Assembly (NCBI GenBank): GCA_014763515.1
Contig: JACXVH010000051.1
Span: forward strand, 1 to 13,802
Reading direction: 5' to 3'
DNA length: 13,802 nucleotides
Origin: Flavobacteriaceae bacterium
GTDB lineage: Bacteria; Bacteroidota; Bacteroidia; Flavobacteriales; Flavobacteriaceae
Shown: positions 13,764 through 13,802 of the stretch, piece after piece
Position numbering within the stretch: the stretch's first letter is position 1
Layout of the letters: every line of letters starts with the position of its first letter
Made by a program: the position numbers and the translations under genes
The notes under the pieces: generated by a model
Told to the model about the DNA's origin: nothing
Seen by the model: only the letters and a program-made list of their open reading frames with translations
The model's database searches: none

Positions 13764-13802
13764 CCTTTTGAATTCCCTTCTTCCTTTCGCTCTTCGTCTT
13801 CT

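Larger units (their letters stand above)
13256..13771 (+). pseudogene. MFS transporter, N-terminal part only (interrupted)
   Basis: The first 152 residues are the N-terminal portion of a major facilitator superfamily permease. Segments: TM1 about 19-43, TM2 about 52-72, the motif-A-like loop G-G-K-L-F-D-K-I-G (73-81), TM3 82-100, TM4 about 106-128, then the cytoplasmic stretch P-E-N-R-T-R-A-L-T-L-V-R-L-A-M-N. In intact relatives the next residues are L-G-F-x-x-G-P-A and eight more helices follow. Here the frame instead reads N-H-L-H-S-R-W-Y through two DNA hairpins and stops at 13771. Normal length is about 400 residues, so the product cannot transport. The break is at about 13711. The substrate is unknown. 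Confidence 0.75.
13711..13802. mobile_element. Possible end of an inserted hairpin-ended element
   Basis: From 13711 the sequence no longer continues the MFS gene. Its GC content (41 of 92 bases) is clearly above that of its neighbours. Two perfect hairpins follow each other. Subterminal hairpins of this kind are typical of IS200/IS605-type elements and related palindromic repeats, which insert without target duplication. No transposase is visible because the window ends. The reverse strand holds a short open frame (13801-13748, 17 codons, ending F-T-L-F) that could be the end of a gene of the element, but it is too short to call. Confidence 0.4.

Overview
The window looks like chromosome of a low-GC Bacteroidota, most likely a member of Flavobacteriaceae. 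The basis is the strong A+T bias, several upstream boxes of the TAnnTTTG type (the -7 element of Bacteroidota promoters) with almost no Shine-Dalgarno sequences, lipoproteins with a short signal and S-C lipobox, and typical flavobacterial neighbours (Lrp/AsnC next to an M14 peptidase, DUF3822 next to rsmD, a RecD-like helicase next to kdsB). Most of it is ordinary housekeeping and hypothetical DNA. I found no CRISPR array, RNA gene, prophage or complete mobile element.

Layout. 1-1470: the 3' end of an unrecognised gene meets a reverse-strand Asp-box lipoprotein at a shared bidirectional terminator. 1588-2877: a secreted protein with a Tyr/Trp-rich middle and a long Ser/Pro/Arg-repeat tail. 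2786-5124 (reverse strand): M14 zinc carboxypeptidase, Lrp/AsnC regulator and DinB-family protein, each of the last two with its own promoter-like box directly after the previous stop codon. 5125-5427: a divergent regulatory region with four copies of a 15-bp operator-like repeat, in front of an XRE-type regulator (5428-5922). 5964-7566 (reverse): a beta-propeller lipoprotein and a PlsC-type acyltransferase. 7621-8283: a spermidine-synthase-like methyltransferase-fold protein. 8275-10946 (reverse): a RecD-like helicase, kdsB and a two-TM coiled-coil protein. 11038-13176: a membrane protein, DUF3822 and rsmD, tightly overlapping and ending in a strong terminator. 13256-13802: an MFS transporter gene that breaks off.

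Three things stand out. (1) kdsB (CMP-Kdo synthetase) carries an out-of-frame internal deletion. The N-terminal 175 or so residues are intact and the last 13 codons of the family's C-terminus are still present in another frame just upstream of the next gene. (2) The repeats TTACAAATGTAAACA in the M14/XRE divergent region coincide with promoter -7 boxes, which suggests autoregulation by the XRE protein. (3) The MFS gene loses homology at about 13711, where a GC-richer segment with two consecutive perfect hairpins starts. This resembles the end of an IS200/IS605-like or other hairpin-ended element. A smaller oddity is the DinB gene, which reads through its expected end into the antisense of its convergent neighbour after a homopolymer.
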